Shown here: one piece after another, positions 20,510 to 27,962 of the stretch
How the letters are laid out: each line of letters starts with the position of its first letter
Position numbering within the stretch: the stretch's first letter is position 1
From: Curtobacterium sp. MCBD17_013
Lineage (GTDB): Bacteria; Actinomycetota; Actinomycetes; Actinomycetales; Microbacteriaceae
Reading direction: 5' to 3'
DNA: 64,000 nucleotides
NCBI RefSeq assembly: GCF_003234565.1
Contig: NZ_QKTU01000003.1
Span: 229,007-293,006, forward strand
The notes under the pieces: model-generated
The model's database searches: none
What the model was told of the DNA's origin: nothing
The model's input: only the letters and a program-made list of their open reading frames with translations
Position numbers and translations under genes: made by a program

Positions 20510-21459
20510 CCGCTCGTCGCGTCTTCGGGCGGGCCTGCATGGCCGCCGTGCTCGTCGTGGCCGGCTGGGTGGTCGCCCCGCCCGTGGCGTCCGCCGTGCC
20601 GGCGGACCGACCCGCGTCGGCCGCCATCGGGAGGCTCGGTGTCGGGAGGCTCGGTGTCGGGAGGCTCGCCGTCGCGGCACCCGCGTCCACCGCGACGCGT
20701 TCGTCCCCGCCGGTCCGGCCGTTCCCCACCCGCGGGCGCCCGGACTACCAGCTCGGCGGCGCCTACCGTCCGCCCGCCGGCGTCACGATCGTCGAACGGG
20801 ACAGCACCGCGCATCCGGCACCGGGCACGTACGGGATCTGCTACGTCAACGGGTTCCAGACCCAGCCCCAGGACACCGCGTGGTGGCGGCGCGAGCACCC
20901 GAGGGACCTCCTCCGGACCGCATCGGGGAAACCGGTCAGCGATCCCGGGTGGCCGGACGAGGTCCTCCTGGACACCGGGACCGCGGCGCACCGTCGAGAC
21001 GTCGTCCGGGTCCTGTCCCGCACCGTGGACCGCTGTGCACGTCGTGGGTTCGACGCCGTCGAGTTCGACAACCTCGACTCGTGGACGCGCTCGCGCGGGC
21101 GCCTCAGCCGCGCTGACGCCCTCGCCACCGCCGCGCTCCTGGTCGACGTGGCGCACCGGGACGGCCTCGCCGCGGGGCAGAAGAACGCGCCGGGCCTCGG
21201 CACGCGGGGGCGGGACGTCGCGGGCTTCGACTTCGCCGTCGCCGAGGAGTGCGTGCGCTACGACGAGTGCCGTGCGTACACCCGCGTGTACGGCGGACGG
21301 GTGATCGACGTCGAGTACAGCGACGCGCTCCGCACGACGTTCGCCGCCGCCTGCCGTTCCGCGTCGCGGCCGCGCATGACGATCCTCCGCGATCGTGACC
21401 TCGTCACGCCCTCGCACGCGGCGTACCGGTACCGGCGCTGCCTCGTCGCCGGCTCGTGA
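20506..21459 (+). CDS. Secreted GH114-like endo-alpha-1,4-polygalactosaminidase family protein
   Basis: The 317-residue protein starts with a signal peptide (RRVFGRACMAAVLVVAGWVVAPPVASA). After a Pro/Arg-rich linker comes a TIM-barrel-like domain with GTYGICYVNGFQTQ, DEVLLDTGTA, the hallmark RGFDAVEFDNLDSW, GLAAGQKNAPGL and FDFAVAEECVRYDEC. This is the pattern of the GH114 family acting on galactosaminogalactan-like polymers. The linker contains a threefold repeat of the RLGVG type (DNA at about 20630-20676). The GTG at 20506 overlaps the GH13 stop, so the two may be co-expressed. Substrate specificity is inferred only. Confidence 0.82.
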   Translation: MTARRVFGRACMAAVLVVAGWVVAPPVASAVPADRPASAAIGRLGVGRLGVGRLAVAAPASTATRSSPPVRPFPTRGRPDYQLGGAYRPPAGVTIVERDSTAHPAPGTYGICYVNGFQTQPQDTAWWRREHPRDLLRTASGKPVSDPGWPDEVLLDTGTAAHRRDVVRVLSRTVDRCARRGFDAVEFDNLDSWTRSRGRLSRADALATAALLVDVAHRDGLAAGQKNAPGLGTRGRDVAGFDFAVAEECVRYDECRAYTRVYGGRVIDVEYSDALRTTFAAACRSASRPRMTILRDRDLVTPSHAAYRYRRCLVAGS

Positions 21460-21500
21460 GAGCATCGTCGCGCCCCCGCCCGCCGACAGGAAGCCGCTCC

Positions 21501-22649
21501 GTGCCCCGCTCCGACACCACCGCCACCGCCCTCGTGATCGGAGCCGGGATCGCCGGCGCCGCCACCGCGTTCGCCCTGGCGCGCCGTGGGGTGGCCGTGA
21601 CGGTCGTCGACGACGGCGCGACCGGGCAGGCGACCGCGGCGAGTGCGGGGATCCTGCAGCCCTGGTCGTCCGCGGTCGACGGGCCGTTCCTCGACCTCTA
21701 CGCGGCGGGCGCCGCGTTCTACCCGAACCTGCTCGCGCAGCTCGCCGGCGTCGGCGTGACCCGGACCGACCACCGTCGGAGCGGTGCGCTCGTCGTCAAC
21801 GCCGACCCGGCCCTCCTGGACGCGGCGGAGGCCCGGGTCCGGTCGCGGGCGGCCGTCGCCGGGTCGGTCGTCGGCGCGGTGGAGCGCATCACGAACGCCG
21901 AGGCCCGACGACGCTTCCCTCCGCTCGCCGCGGGACTCGACGCGCTCTTCATCGAGGGCGGCGGACGCGTGGACGGCCGCACGCTCCGTGATGCGCTCCT
22001 CCTGGCGGCCGAGCGCCTCGGCGCGGTGCGGCGGGGCGGCCACGTCCGGTCGGTGCGCGTCGTGCAGGGCCGGCCGCTGGTCGACGTCGACGGCGCGGAC
22101 ACGACGGCGGACGTCGTCGTGGTCGCCGCGGGCGCGTGGTCACGGGACCTCCTCGCATCCACGGGTGCCGCCGTCCCGGTCGCACCGCAGCGCGGTCAGA
22201 TCACGCACCTCCGCGTCGAGGGCGTCGACACGTCCGCCTGGCCCTCCGTCCACCCGTTGTCGCACCACTACCTCGTGGCGTTCGACGACTCGCGCGTCGC
22301 CGTCGGCGCGACCCGCGAGACCGGCAGCGGGTTCGACCCACGCGTCACCGCGGCCGGGCAGCTCCAGGTCCTGCAGGACGCGCTGGCGGTCGCGCCGGGA
22401 CTCGCGGACGCGACGCTCATCGAGACGCGGGTCGGGCTGCGGCCCCTGCCCGACGACACCATGCCGGTCGTCGGTGCGCTGCCGGGTACGCCGGGCGTCG
22501 TCGTCGCGACGGGCTACGGCGCGGCCGGACTGACGATGGGCCCGCTGCTGGGTGACGCCGTGGCCCGGTGGGTGCTGGGGGAACCGGCACCCGAGCTCGA
22601 GCACACCGCGCCCGGACGCGCTGGCGTCCCTGGCACCGACGCGCGCTGA
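21501..22649 (+). CDS. DadA/GlyOx-like FAD-dependent amino-acid oxidoreductase
   Basis: This flavoprotein has an N-terminal Rossmann motif (ALVIGAGIAGAATAFALARRGVAVTVVD), the DAO-family sequence TAASAGILQPW, the strand VVVAAGAWSRDLL with VPVAPQRGQITHL, and the C-terminal FAD site RVGLRPLPDDTMPVVGALPGTPGVVVATGYGAAGLTMGP. It probably oxidises a D-amino acid, glycine or sarcosine-type substrate; the acceptor cannot be told. I prefer GTG 21501 (AGGAAG 7 nt upstream, 382 residues). GTG 21456 overlaps the previous stop and would add a disordered 15-residue extension, so either could be used. Confidence 0.85.
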   Translation: MPRSDTTATALVIGAGIAGAATAFALARRGVAVTVVDDGATGQATAASAGILQPWSSAVDGPFLDLYAAGAAFYPNLLAQLAGVGVTRTDHRRSGALVVNADPALLDAAEARVRSRAAVAGSVVGAVERITNAEARRRFPPLAAGLDALFIEGGGRVDGRTLRDALLLAAERLGAVRRGGHVRSVRVVQGRPLVDVDGADTTADVVVVAAGAWSRDLLASTGAAVPVAPQRGQITHLRVEGVDTSAWPSVHPLSHHYLVAFDDSRVAVGATRETGSGFDPRVTAAGQLQVLQDALAVAPGLADATLIETRVGLRPLPDDTMPVVGALPGTPGVVVATGYGAAGLTMGPLLGDAVARWVLGEPAPELEHTAPGRAGVPGTDAR

Positions 22650-22665
22650 TCCGCCGGTCGTCCGG

Positions 22666-23124
22666 TCAGACCCCGCCGCAGGTGATCGCGCGGATCGTCG
22701 CGGCGTCCCCGCCGCCGACGCCGCCGACGAACGCGGTGGTCGGCGTGCCGTCGGTGAGGGCGCGTCGGGCCGTCGACCACGACGGGCCGAGGAACGCGAG
22801 CATCGCCGCGCGATCGCGCGTCCAGAAGCGCCATCGGCGTGCCGCGGCCGGGAGGCCCGGTGCCGGGGACCAGCCCTCCGGCGGCTCCCACAGTTGGTGC
22901 AGGGCGACCCACTCCGCCGACGGTTCGGGCCACCCGGGCGGGCGGCGGAACCGGAACGGCGGGGCCGCCGCTCCCGCGGGCTCGGACGGGACGGCGGTGT
23001 CGCGGAGTTCCCCCGTGCGGCGACCGTACCGGCGCCTCCCAGGTGCCGCGCAGGCCCCTCTTCGGGGTCGACGTCCCGTGCGGTCCGGACGCGTCCTGCA
23101 CGACGAACGACGACGGCCCGCCAC
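22666..23124 (-). CDS. Hypothetical protein with PPGWP/GWxPAPG aromatic motifs, start uncertain
   Basis: The C-terminal ~100 residues look real. They carry a motif common in actinobacterial hypothetical proteins (FRFRRPPGWPEPSAEWVALHQLWEPPEGWSPAPGLP, then WRFWTRD). The DNA here shows strong third-position GC on this strand. The only in-frame start is GTG 23124, which falls inside the hairpin that ends the PRC-barrel gene. The Arg-rich first ~45 residues look non-coding. Either the gene uses an unusual start nearer 23000 or it is a decayed 5' end. It resembles the short Trp/Pro segments placed before SHOCT or TM domains. Function is unknown. Confidence 0.5.
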   Translation of the reverse strand: MAGRRRSSCRTRPDRTGRRPRRGACAAPGRRRYGRRTGELRDTAVPSEPAGAAAPPFRFRRPPGWPEPSAEWVALHQLWEPPEGWSPAPGLPAAARRWRFWTRDRAAMLAFLGPSWSTARRALTDGTPTTAFVGGVGGGDAATIRAITCGGV

Positions 23125-23148
23125 CGATGGGTGGCAGGCCGTCGTCGT
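23107..23148 (-). terminator. Terminator of the PRC-barrel gene
   Basis: The arms 23107-23118 and 23137-23148 (ACGACGACGGCC and complement) extend through one mismatch into GCCAC/GTGGC around a 6-nt loop. It lies about 20 nt after the stop on the minus strand. Confidence 0.7.
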
Positions 23149-23166
23149 GGTGACGGTGCTGCGGAG

Positions 23167-24027
23167 TCAGCTCCGCGTGGTGCCCGTCGTGCCGGTGGTG
23201 CCGCCGTCGCCCTCGAGCTCGATCTCCTCGTGCGCGACGTCCTCGGTCACGTTCTCCTGCTCGGTGACGGTGTCCTTGCCGAGGCGGACGCGCTCGACCG
23301 GCACGGTCTCCTTGTCGACGACGACGCGCTCCTCGCTGAGGGTCACCTCGTGCTCCTCCTCGCTGAGCTCCGGGCCGTCGGTCGCGGCGCCGACGTTCGC
23401 GTCGGTGATCGGCTCGCGCTCGAGTCGGACCTCCTCGTGCTGGACGGGGACGGTGACGTTCTGCTGCTCGGTGACGACGTGCTTGCGGAGGCGCGCACGG
23501 CCGGTCTGGACCTGCTGCGTGCCGACCTGGAGGTGCTGCTCCGAACGGGTCATGGCGTCGTCGGTGTCGGGGCCGGACGTGTCGTGGCCGGCGCCCTCGA
23601 AGCCCGTGGTGCCGGTGCCGACCGTGCCCGTGGTGTCGGTGCCGACCGTGCCCGTGGTGTCGGTGCCGGTCGTGGTGGTGTCCGTGCCCGCGTAGGTGTC
23701 CGTCGTGCCGGTGCCGCCGGTGATGCCGTAGTACGAGAACAGGGTGTTCTCCTCGTCGATGCCGAGCTGGCCGTCGGCGTCCACCCGCGGGGCGTCCTTG
23801 ATCCTGGCCTTGTCGTACCCGACGGTGAGCGTGCCGTTGCTGTAGTCCGCGTTCTCGAGCGGGACGAAGGACTCGGAGGTGCCGAAGAGTCCCGTCGAGA
23901 CGCTGGCGAACAGCGGGTGACCGTCGTTCTGGTCCACGTAGACCTGCTTGACGGTGCCGACCTTGTCGCCGTCGCGGTCGATGACCGTCGCGTCGAAGAT
24001 GTCGTTCATGGTGGTGGTGTCGATCAT
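23167..24027 (-). CDS. PRC-barrel and DUF2382 (YsnF/AvaK) domain protein
   Basis: This 286-residue acidic protein starts with a PRC-barrel (TVIDRDGDKVGTVKQVYVDQNDGHPLFASVSTGLFG, FVPLENADYSNGTLTVGYDKARIKDAP). A linker follows with repeated GTDTTGTV units. The C-terminal DUF2382 domain covers about residues 160-275 and has two beta repeats (LQVGTQQVQTGRARLRKHVVTEQQNVTVPVQHEEVRLEREP and a diverged second copy). Such proteins are linked to general or oxidative stress; the mechanism is unknown. ATG 24027 has AGGGAG 6 nt upstream. Confidence 0.9.
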   Translation of the reverse strand: MIDTTTMNDIFDATVIDRDGDKVGTVKQVYVDQNDGHPLFASVSTGLFGTSESFVPLENADYSNGTLTVGYDKARIKDAPRVDADGQLGIDEENTLFSYYGITGGTGTTDTYAGTDTTTTGTDTTGTVGTDTTGTVGTGTTGFEGAGHDTSGPDTDDAMTRSEQHLQVGTQQVQTGRARLRKHVVTEQQNVTVPVQHEEVRLEREPITDANVGAATDGPELSEEEHEVTLSEERVVVDKETVPVERVRLGKDTVTEQENVTEDVAHEEIELEGDGGTTGTTGTTRS

Positions 24028-24364
24028 CGCGTTCTCCCTGATGTCGGTGGTGCTTCTCGGGTCTGCTTCTCGGTCTGCTCTGGAGCGCGTGGACGTCGGG
24101 CCCTGCGCCGGTGTGATCGCGACGCGCCGTACGGGCTGACGTCGACGCAGGCGATGCAACGCGTTCTCGGCCGTGCCGTCCCGCATGTCCGGGTGCCACC
24201 CATCGAACGGGGGACAAACGGAGCCGTTCGCGCACTTCTGCGGCCCGGGACGCGGCACCACGACGCATGTCGGACGATGTGGGGGACGTGCTCCTCGTGT
24301 TGCTGATCCGTGCCGGATCGATCCGCGTTCCCTGGCGTTCCCGGTGCCTGGGAGGATCAGACGC
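24028..24364. other. 337-nt gap between PRC-barrel gene and cofD
   Basis: I see no convincing gene. The gap must hold both divergent promoters. GAGGAT (24352-24357), 7 nt before the cofD ATG, could be its -10. The purine-rich GGAGG in the same place could equally serve as a ribosome site. A short frame from 24267 lacks coding character. Confidence 0.5.
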
Positions 24365-25381
24365 ATGGCCTCCTCGACCTCGACACCCGTGCCCACCCGC
24401 CGTTCCGTCACCGTGCTCGCCGGCGGCGTCGGCGGGGGACGGTTCGCGCGCGGCGTGCGGCACCTCGCGCGGCAGCAGGACCTCGACGTCACCGTCGTGG
24501 TGAACACGGGTGACGACCTCTGGCTCACCGGGCTGCGCGTGTGCCCCGACCTCGACTCCGTCATGTACGCCCTCGCCGACGCGAACGACACCGAGCGCGG
24601 ATGGGGGCGTGCCGGTGAGTCCGAACGCGTCAGCGCCGAGCTCACCGCCTACGGCGTGGGGTGGCCGTGGTTCACGCTCGGCGACCTCGACCTCGGCACG
24701 CACATCGCGCGCACCGCGATGCTCCGCGACGGCGACGACCTGACCCGGGCCACGGCGCGGCTGGCAGCGCGGTGGGCCCTCGACGTCACGCTCCTGCCCG
24801 TGACCGACGACGAGGTCCCGACCCTCGTCGACGTCGACCGTCCCGACGGCACCCGGGACCGCATCCACTTCGAGGAGTGGTGGGTGCGCCACCGCGCCGC
24901 GATCCCCACGCACGGGTTCGTGCAGCAGGGCGTCGAACGGGCGTCGGTCAGTGCGGCGGCAGCGGCGGCGATCCGTGGTGCCGACGTCGTGCTCCTCGCG
25001 CCGTCGAACCCGGTGGTGTCGATCGGCACGATGCTCGGCGTGCCAGGGGTCCGCGAGGCGCTCGCCGCGGCCCGGGGTCCGGTGGTCGGCGTCGCCCCGG
25101 TGATCGGAGGTCGACCCGTGCGTGGCATGGCGGACGTCTGCTGTGCGGTGGCCGGCGTCGAGGCGACGGCCGCGGGGATCGCACGGCACTACGGCGCCCG
25201 GCGGGACGGCGGGCTGCTCGACGCCTGGCTCGTCGACGAGGTCGACGCGGACGCCGCGGCCGAGCTGCAGCGCGACGGGCTCCCGACCCGGGCCGTCCCG
25301 CTCTGGATGACCGACGACGACGCCACGGCCGACATGGCGCGGGCCGCGCTGGCGCTCGGGCTGGAGGCCCGGGGAGCGTGA
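24365..25381 (+). CDS. fbiA: 2-phospho-L-lactate transferase (F420 biosynthesis)
   Basis: FbiA/CofD joins the lactyl or enolpyruvyl phosphate moiety from the GDP-activated donor to F0, giving (dehydro)F420-0. The 338-residue protein has [18 protein letters not shown] for nucleotide/F0 binding, [42 protein letters not shown], and the conserved [15 protein letters not shown] and [13 protein letters not shown]. The start is ATG 24365. It heads the plus-strand F420 cluster, about 125 nt before the FGD-like gene. Confidence 0.95.
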   Translation: MASSTSTPVPTRRSVTVLAGGVGGGRFARGVRHLARQQDLDVTVVVNTGDDLWLTGLRVCPDLDSVMYALADANDTERGWGRAGESERVSAELTAYGVGWPWFTLGDLDLGTHIARTAMLRDGDDLTRATARLAARWALDVTLLPVTDDEVPTLVDVDRPDGTRDRIHFEEWWVRHRAAIPTHGFVQQGVERASVSAAAAAAIRGADVVLLAPSNPVVSIGTMLGVPGVREALAAARGPVVGVAPVIGGRPVRGMADVCCAVAGVEATAAGIARHYGARRDGGLLDAWLVDEVDADAAAELQRDGLPTRAVPLWMTDDDATADMARAALALGLEARGA

Positions 25382-25506
25382 GCGGAGCGGATGGTCGTCG
25401 CGGATCCGCAGCCAGCGTCATGACCTGACCGCCCGTACGATCGAGCCGGAGCCCGGACCGCGGATGCATCAGGCGCACGGGCCCCCACGACAGGAGGACG
25501 CATCCC

Positions 25507-26508
25507 GTGACCGGACCGACCATCGGCTACGCCGCCATGCTCGAGCAGTTCCACCCGACCGAGGCCGTCGCGCTGAGCGAGTACGCCGAGCAGCACGGGT
25601 TCTCGGGGGTGATGGCCGCCGACCACTTCCAGCCGTGGGTCCCCGCGCAGGGTCAGAGTTCGTTCGTGTGGAACGTGCTCACCGCCATCGGCGAACGGAC
25701 CCGGGGGGACATGGGGCCCGGCGTCACGGCTCCGACGTTCCGCTGGCACCCGGCGATGGTGGCCCAGGCGTCGGCGACCCTCGCCGCCATGTACCCGGGC
25801 CGGCACTGGCTCGGACTCGGATCCGGCGAGGCGCTCAACGAGCACGTCGTCGGGCAGTACTGGCCCGAGACGCCGGAACGCATCAACCGCATGTTCGAGG
25901 CCATCGACGTCATGCAGAAGTTGTTCCGGGCCTCGGCCGCGGGCAAGGACGTCAAGCACTCCGGCACCTTCTTCAAGCTCGAGTCGACCCGGCTGTGGAC
26001 CATGCCCGAGGTGCCGCCGGAGATCCTCGTCGCCACCGCCGGTCCCGTGACCGCCAAGCGCGCCGGGCGGACGGTCGACGGCCTCATCACGGTGGGGGCA
26101 CCGCTCGAGAAGATCGCGGGCCTGTTCGCCAAGTTCGACGAGGGCGCGCGCGAGGCCGGCAAGGACCCGTCGACCATGCCCCGCGTCCTCCAGGTGCACC
26201 TGTCCTGGGCGCCGACCGACGAGGAGGCGCTCCGGAACGCGATGGTCGAGTGGCCGAACGGCGGCATGAAGTTCCCGAAGGCCGACATCCGCTCGCCGTT
26301 CGAGTTCGAGCAGATGGCCAAGCTCGTCCGCCCCGAGGACTTCGAGGGCCGCATGGTCATCTCGAGCGACCCGGACGTGCACCTCCGGGCGTTGCAGCGG
26401 TACGCGGACCTCGGCTTCGACCGGATCTACCTGCACAACGTCGGGCGGAACCAGCGAGAATGGATCGATGTGTTCTCCGACGCGGTCCTGCCGAAGCTGA
26501 CCAGGTGA
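25507..26508 (+). CDS. F420-dependent LLM-class oxidoreductase, FGD-like (G6PDH family)
   Basis: This (beta/alpha)8 luciferase-like enzyme uses F420. It has 333 residues. It keeps FGD signature segments: [76 protein letters not shown] and [27 protein letters not shown]. It is more divergent than mycobacterial Fgd1, so the substrate may be glucose-6-phosphate or another sugar phosphate. GTG 25507 has AGGAGG 8 nt upstream. It overlaps cofE by GTGA, tying it to cofactor synthesis. Confidence 0.88.
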   Translation: MTGPTIGYAAMLEQFHPTEAVALSEYAEQHGFSGVMAADHFQPWVPAQGQSSFVWNVLTAIGERTRGDMGPGVTAPTFRWHPAMVAQASATLAAMYPGRHWLGLGSGEALNEHVVGQYWPETPERINRMFEAIDVMQKLFRASAAGKDVKHSGTFFKLESTRLWTMPEVPPEILVATAGPVTAKRAGRTVDGLITVGAPLEKIAGLFAKFDEGAREAGKDPSTMPRVLQVHLSWAPTDEEALRNAMVEWPNGGMKFPKADIRSPFEFEQMAKLVRPEDFEGRMVISSDPDVHLRALQRYADLGFDRIYLHNVGRNQREWIDVFSDAVLPKLTR

Positions 26509-27341
26509 CCCGGTTCACCGTCTTCGCCATCCGCGGCGTGCCCGAGGTCGTTCCGGGTGCCGACCTCACCGCGCTCATCGGTGACGCCATCGCCGCGGAC
26601 CCCGAGCAGGCGCTCGCCGACGGCGACGTCCTCGCGGTGACGAGCAAGGTCGTGTCGAAGGCCGAGGGGCGGACGGCCCCCGCCGCCGATCGTGACCGCG
26701 TGATCGCCGAGGAGACCGTCCGCGTCGTCGCCGAACGTCCCACCCCCGACGGGCGGGTCACCCGGATCGTGGAGAACCGGCTCGGCATCGTCGGTGCCGC
26801 CGCCGGGGTCGACGCCTCGAACACCGCCGACGGCACCGTCCTCCGTCTGCCGGAGGACCCGGACGCCTCCGCCCGCCGCATCCGCACGGCCCTGGAGGCC
26901 CGCTTCGGCCTCCGCCTCGGCGTGGTCGTCACCGACACGCTCGGGCGGGCGTGGCGCACCGGGCAGACCGACGTCGCGATCGGCGCGAGTGGCGTCCGGC
27001 TGCTCGTCGACCTCGCCGGGACCCTCGACGCGAGCGGACGGCCACTCGGGGTGACCGCTCCGGCGGTCGGCGACGAGATCGCCGCCGCGGCGGACCTCGC
27101 CAAGGGCAAGGCGACGGGCCTCCCGGTCGCGGTGGTCCGCGGACTCGGGCACCTGCTCGACGCCGCCGCGCCCGGCGCGCGGGTGCTCCAGTACCCGGCC
27201 GAGCGCGACTGGTTCCGGCGTGGTTCCGCCGAGGCGCACCGCGACGGCTACGAGGCCGGTCTGGCCGCGGCCGCGGCCGCGGCCGAGCAGGCCCAGCAGA
27301 CCCGCACCCACCGGATCCTGCCGCCCACCGAGGTGCCGTGA
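26505..27341 (+). CDS. cofE: Coenzyme F420-0:L-glutamate ligase, CofE-type stand-alone
   Basis: CofE adds glutamates to F420-0 using GTP. The 278-residue protein has [77 protein letters not shown] and VAVVRGLGH. Unlike mycobacterial FbiB it has no C-terminal nitroreductase-like domain (which reduces dehydro-F420-0) and ends with an Ala/Glu/Gln-rich tail. The GTG overlaps the preceding stop, and its own stop overlaps the cofC start, so translation of three genes is chained. Confidence 0.93.
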   Translation: MTRFTVFAIRGVPEVVPGADLTALIGDAIAADPEQALADGDVLAVTSKVVSKAEGRTAPAADRDRVIAEETVRVVAERPTPDGRVTRIVENRLGIVGAAAGVDASNTADGTVLRLPEDPDASARRIRTALEARFGLRLGVVVTDTLGRAWRTGQTDVAIGASGVRLLVDLAGTLDASGRPLGVTAPAVGDEIAAAADLAKGKATGLPVAVVRGLGHLLDAAAPGARVLQYPAERDWFRRGSAEAHRDGYEAGLAAAAAAAEQAQQTRTHRILPPTEVP

Positions 27342-27919
27342 CCCCGGACTGGACCATCGTCGTCCCGGTCAAGGGCACGGCGGGGGCCAAGACGCGACTC
27401 GCGGCCACGCCCGAGCAGGCCCTCGCCATCGCGCTCGACACGGTCGCCGTCGCCGCCACGGTCGCGCCGGTCGTGGTCGTGACCCACCCGTCGTCCGCGC
27501 CGGCCTTCCACGCCCTCGCCGTCACCGTGGTCGAGGACCCGGGCCGCGGCCTCGACGCCGCGGTGCTCGCGGGCGTCGCGACGTGCGCACACGGCCCGAC
27601 CGCGGTCCTCCAGGGCGACCTGCCCGCACTCGACGCGGCGCAGCTCCGTGCCGCGCTCGCGGCGGCGGCGGCGTACCCGCGCGCGGTGCTGCCGGACGCC
27701 GACGGGACCGGCACCGTCCTGCTCACGGCACTCCACGGCCACGACCACCGCCCGCAGTTCGGACGCGGCTCCGCCCGCGCCCATCGGGCCCAGGGCTACA
27801 CGGAGCTCGACCTGCCGGGCCTCACCGGCCTCCGACGTGACGTCGACACCCGCGCGCACCTGGCCGCCCTCGGGTCCGGCCTGGGGCCGCGGACGCTGGC
27901 GGCGTTCGCCCGGTCCTGA
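27338..27919 (+). CDS. fbiD: Phosphoenolpyruvate/2-phospho-L-lactate guanylyltransferase
   Basis: FbiD/CofC activates phosphoenolpyruvate or phospholactate with GTP for FbiA. The 193-residue protein has the nucleotidyltransferase opening [28 protein letters not shown], the DxD-like [27 protein letters not shown] and FGRGSARAH, ending with the conserved GLRRDVDT. The GTG start sits in the cofE stop (GTGA). It is the last F420 gene on this strand; the reverse transcriptase starts only 43 nt later. Confidence 0.93.
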   Translation: MTPDWTIVVPVKGTAGAKTRLAATPEQALAIALDTVAVAATVAPVVVVTHPSSAPAFHALAVTVVEDPGRGLDAAVLAGVATCAHGPTAVLQGDLPALDAAQLRAALAAAAAYPRAVLPDADGTGTVLLTALHGHDHRPQFGRGSARAHRAQGYTELDLPGLTGLRRDVDTRAHLAALGSGLGPRTLAAFARS

Positions 27920-27950
27920 TCCCGCACCACCAGGACGATCCGCTGCGCAC

Positions 27951-27962
27951 TATGGTGAGCCC
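27951..27962 (+). promoter_or_regulatory. Leaderless promoter of the reverse transcriptase gene
   Basis: TATGGT at 27951-27956 is followed by a 6-nt spacer and the GTG at 27963. This is the same arrangement as other leaderless genes in this window, so the gene may be transcribed independently of cofC. No -35 is clear. Confidence 0.6.

Noticed and set aside
20630..20680. Possible CRISPR-like or other direct repeats
   Set aside because: These 15-bp repeats lie in frame in the linker of the GH114-like protein and encode a repeated RLGVG-type peptide; no spacers.
24267..24503. 78-codon frame starting before cofD
   Set aside because: It runs through the cofD promoter and start in another frame and has Arg/Ser-rich shadow composition.
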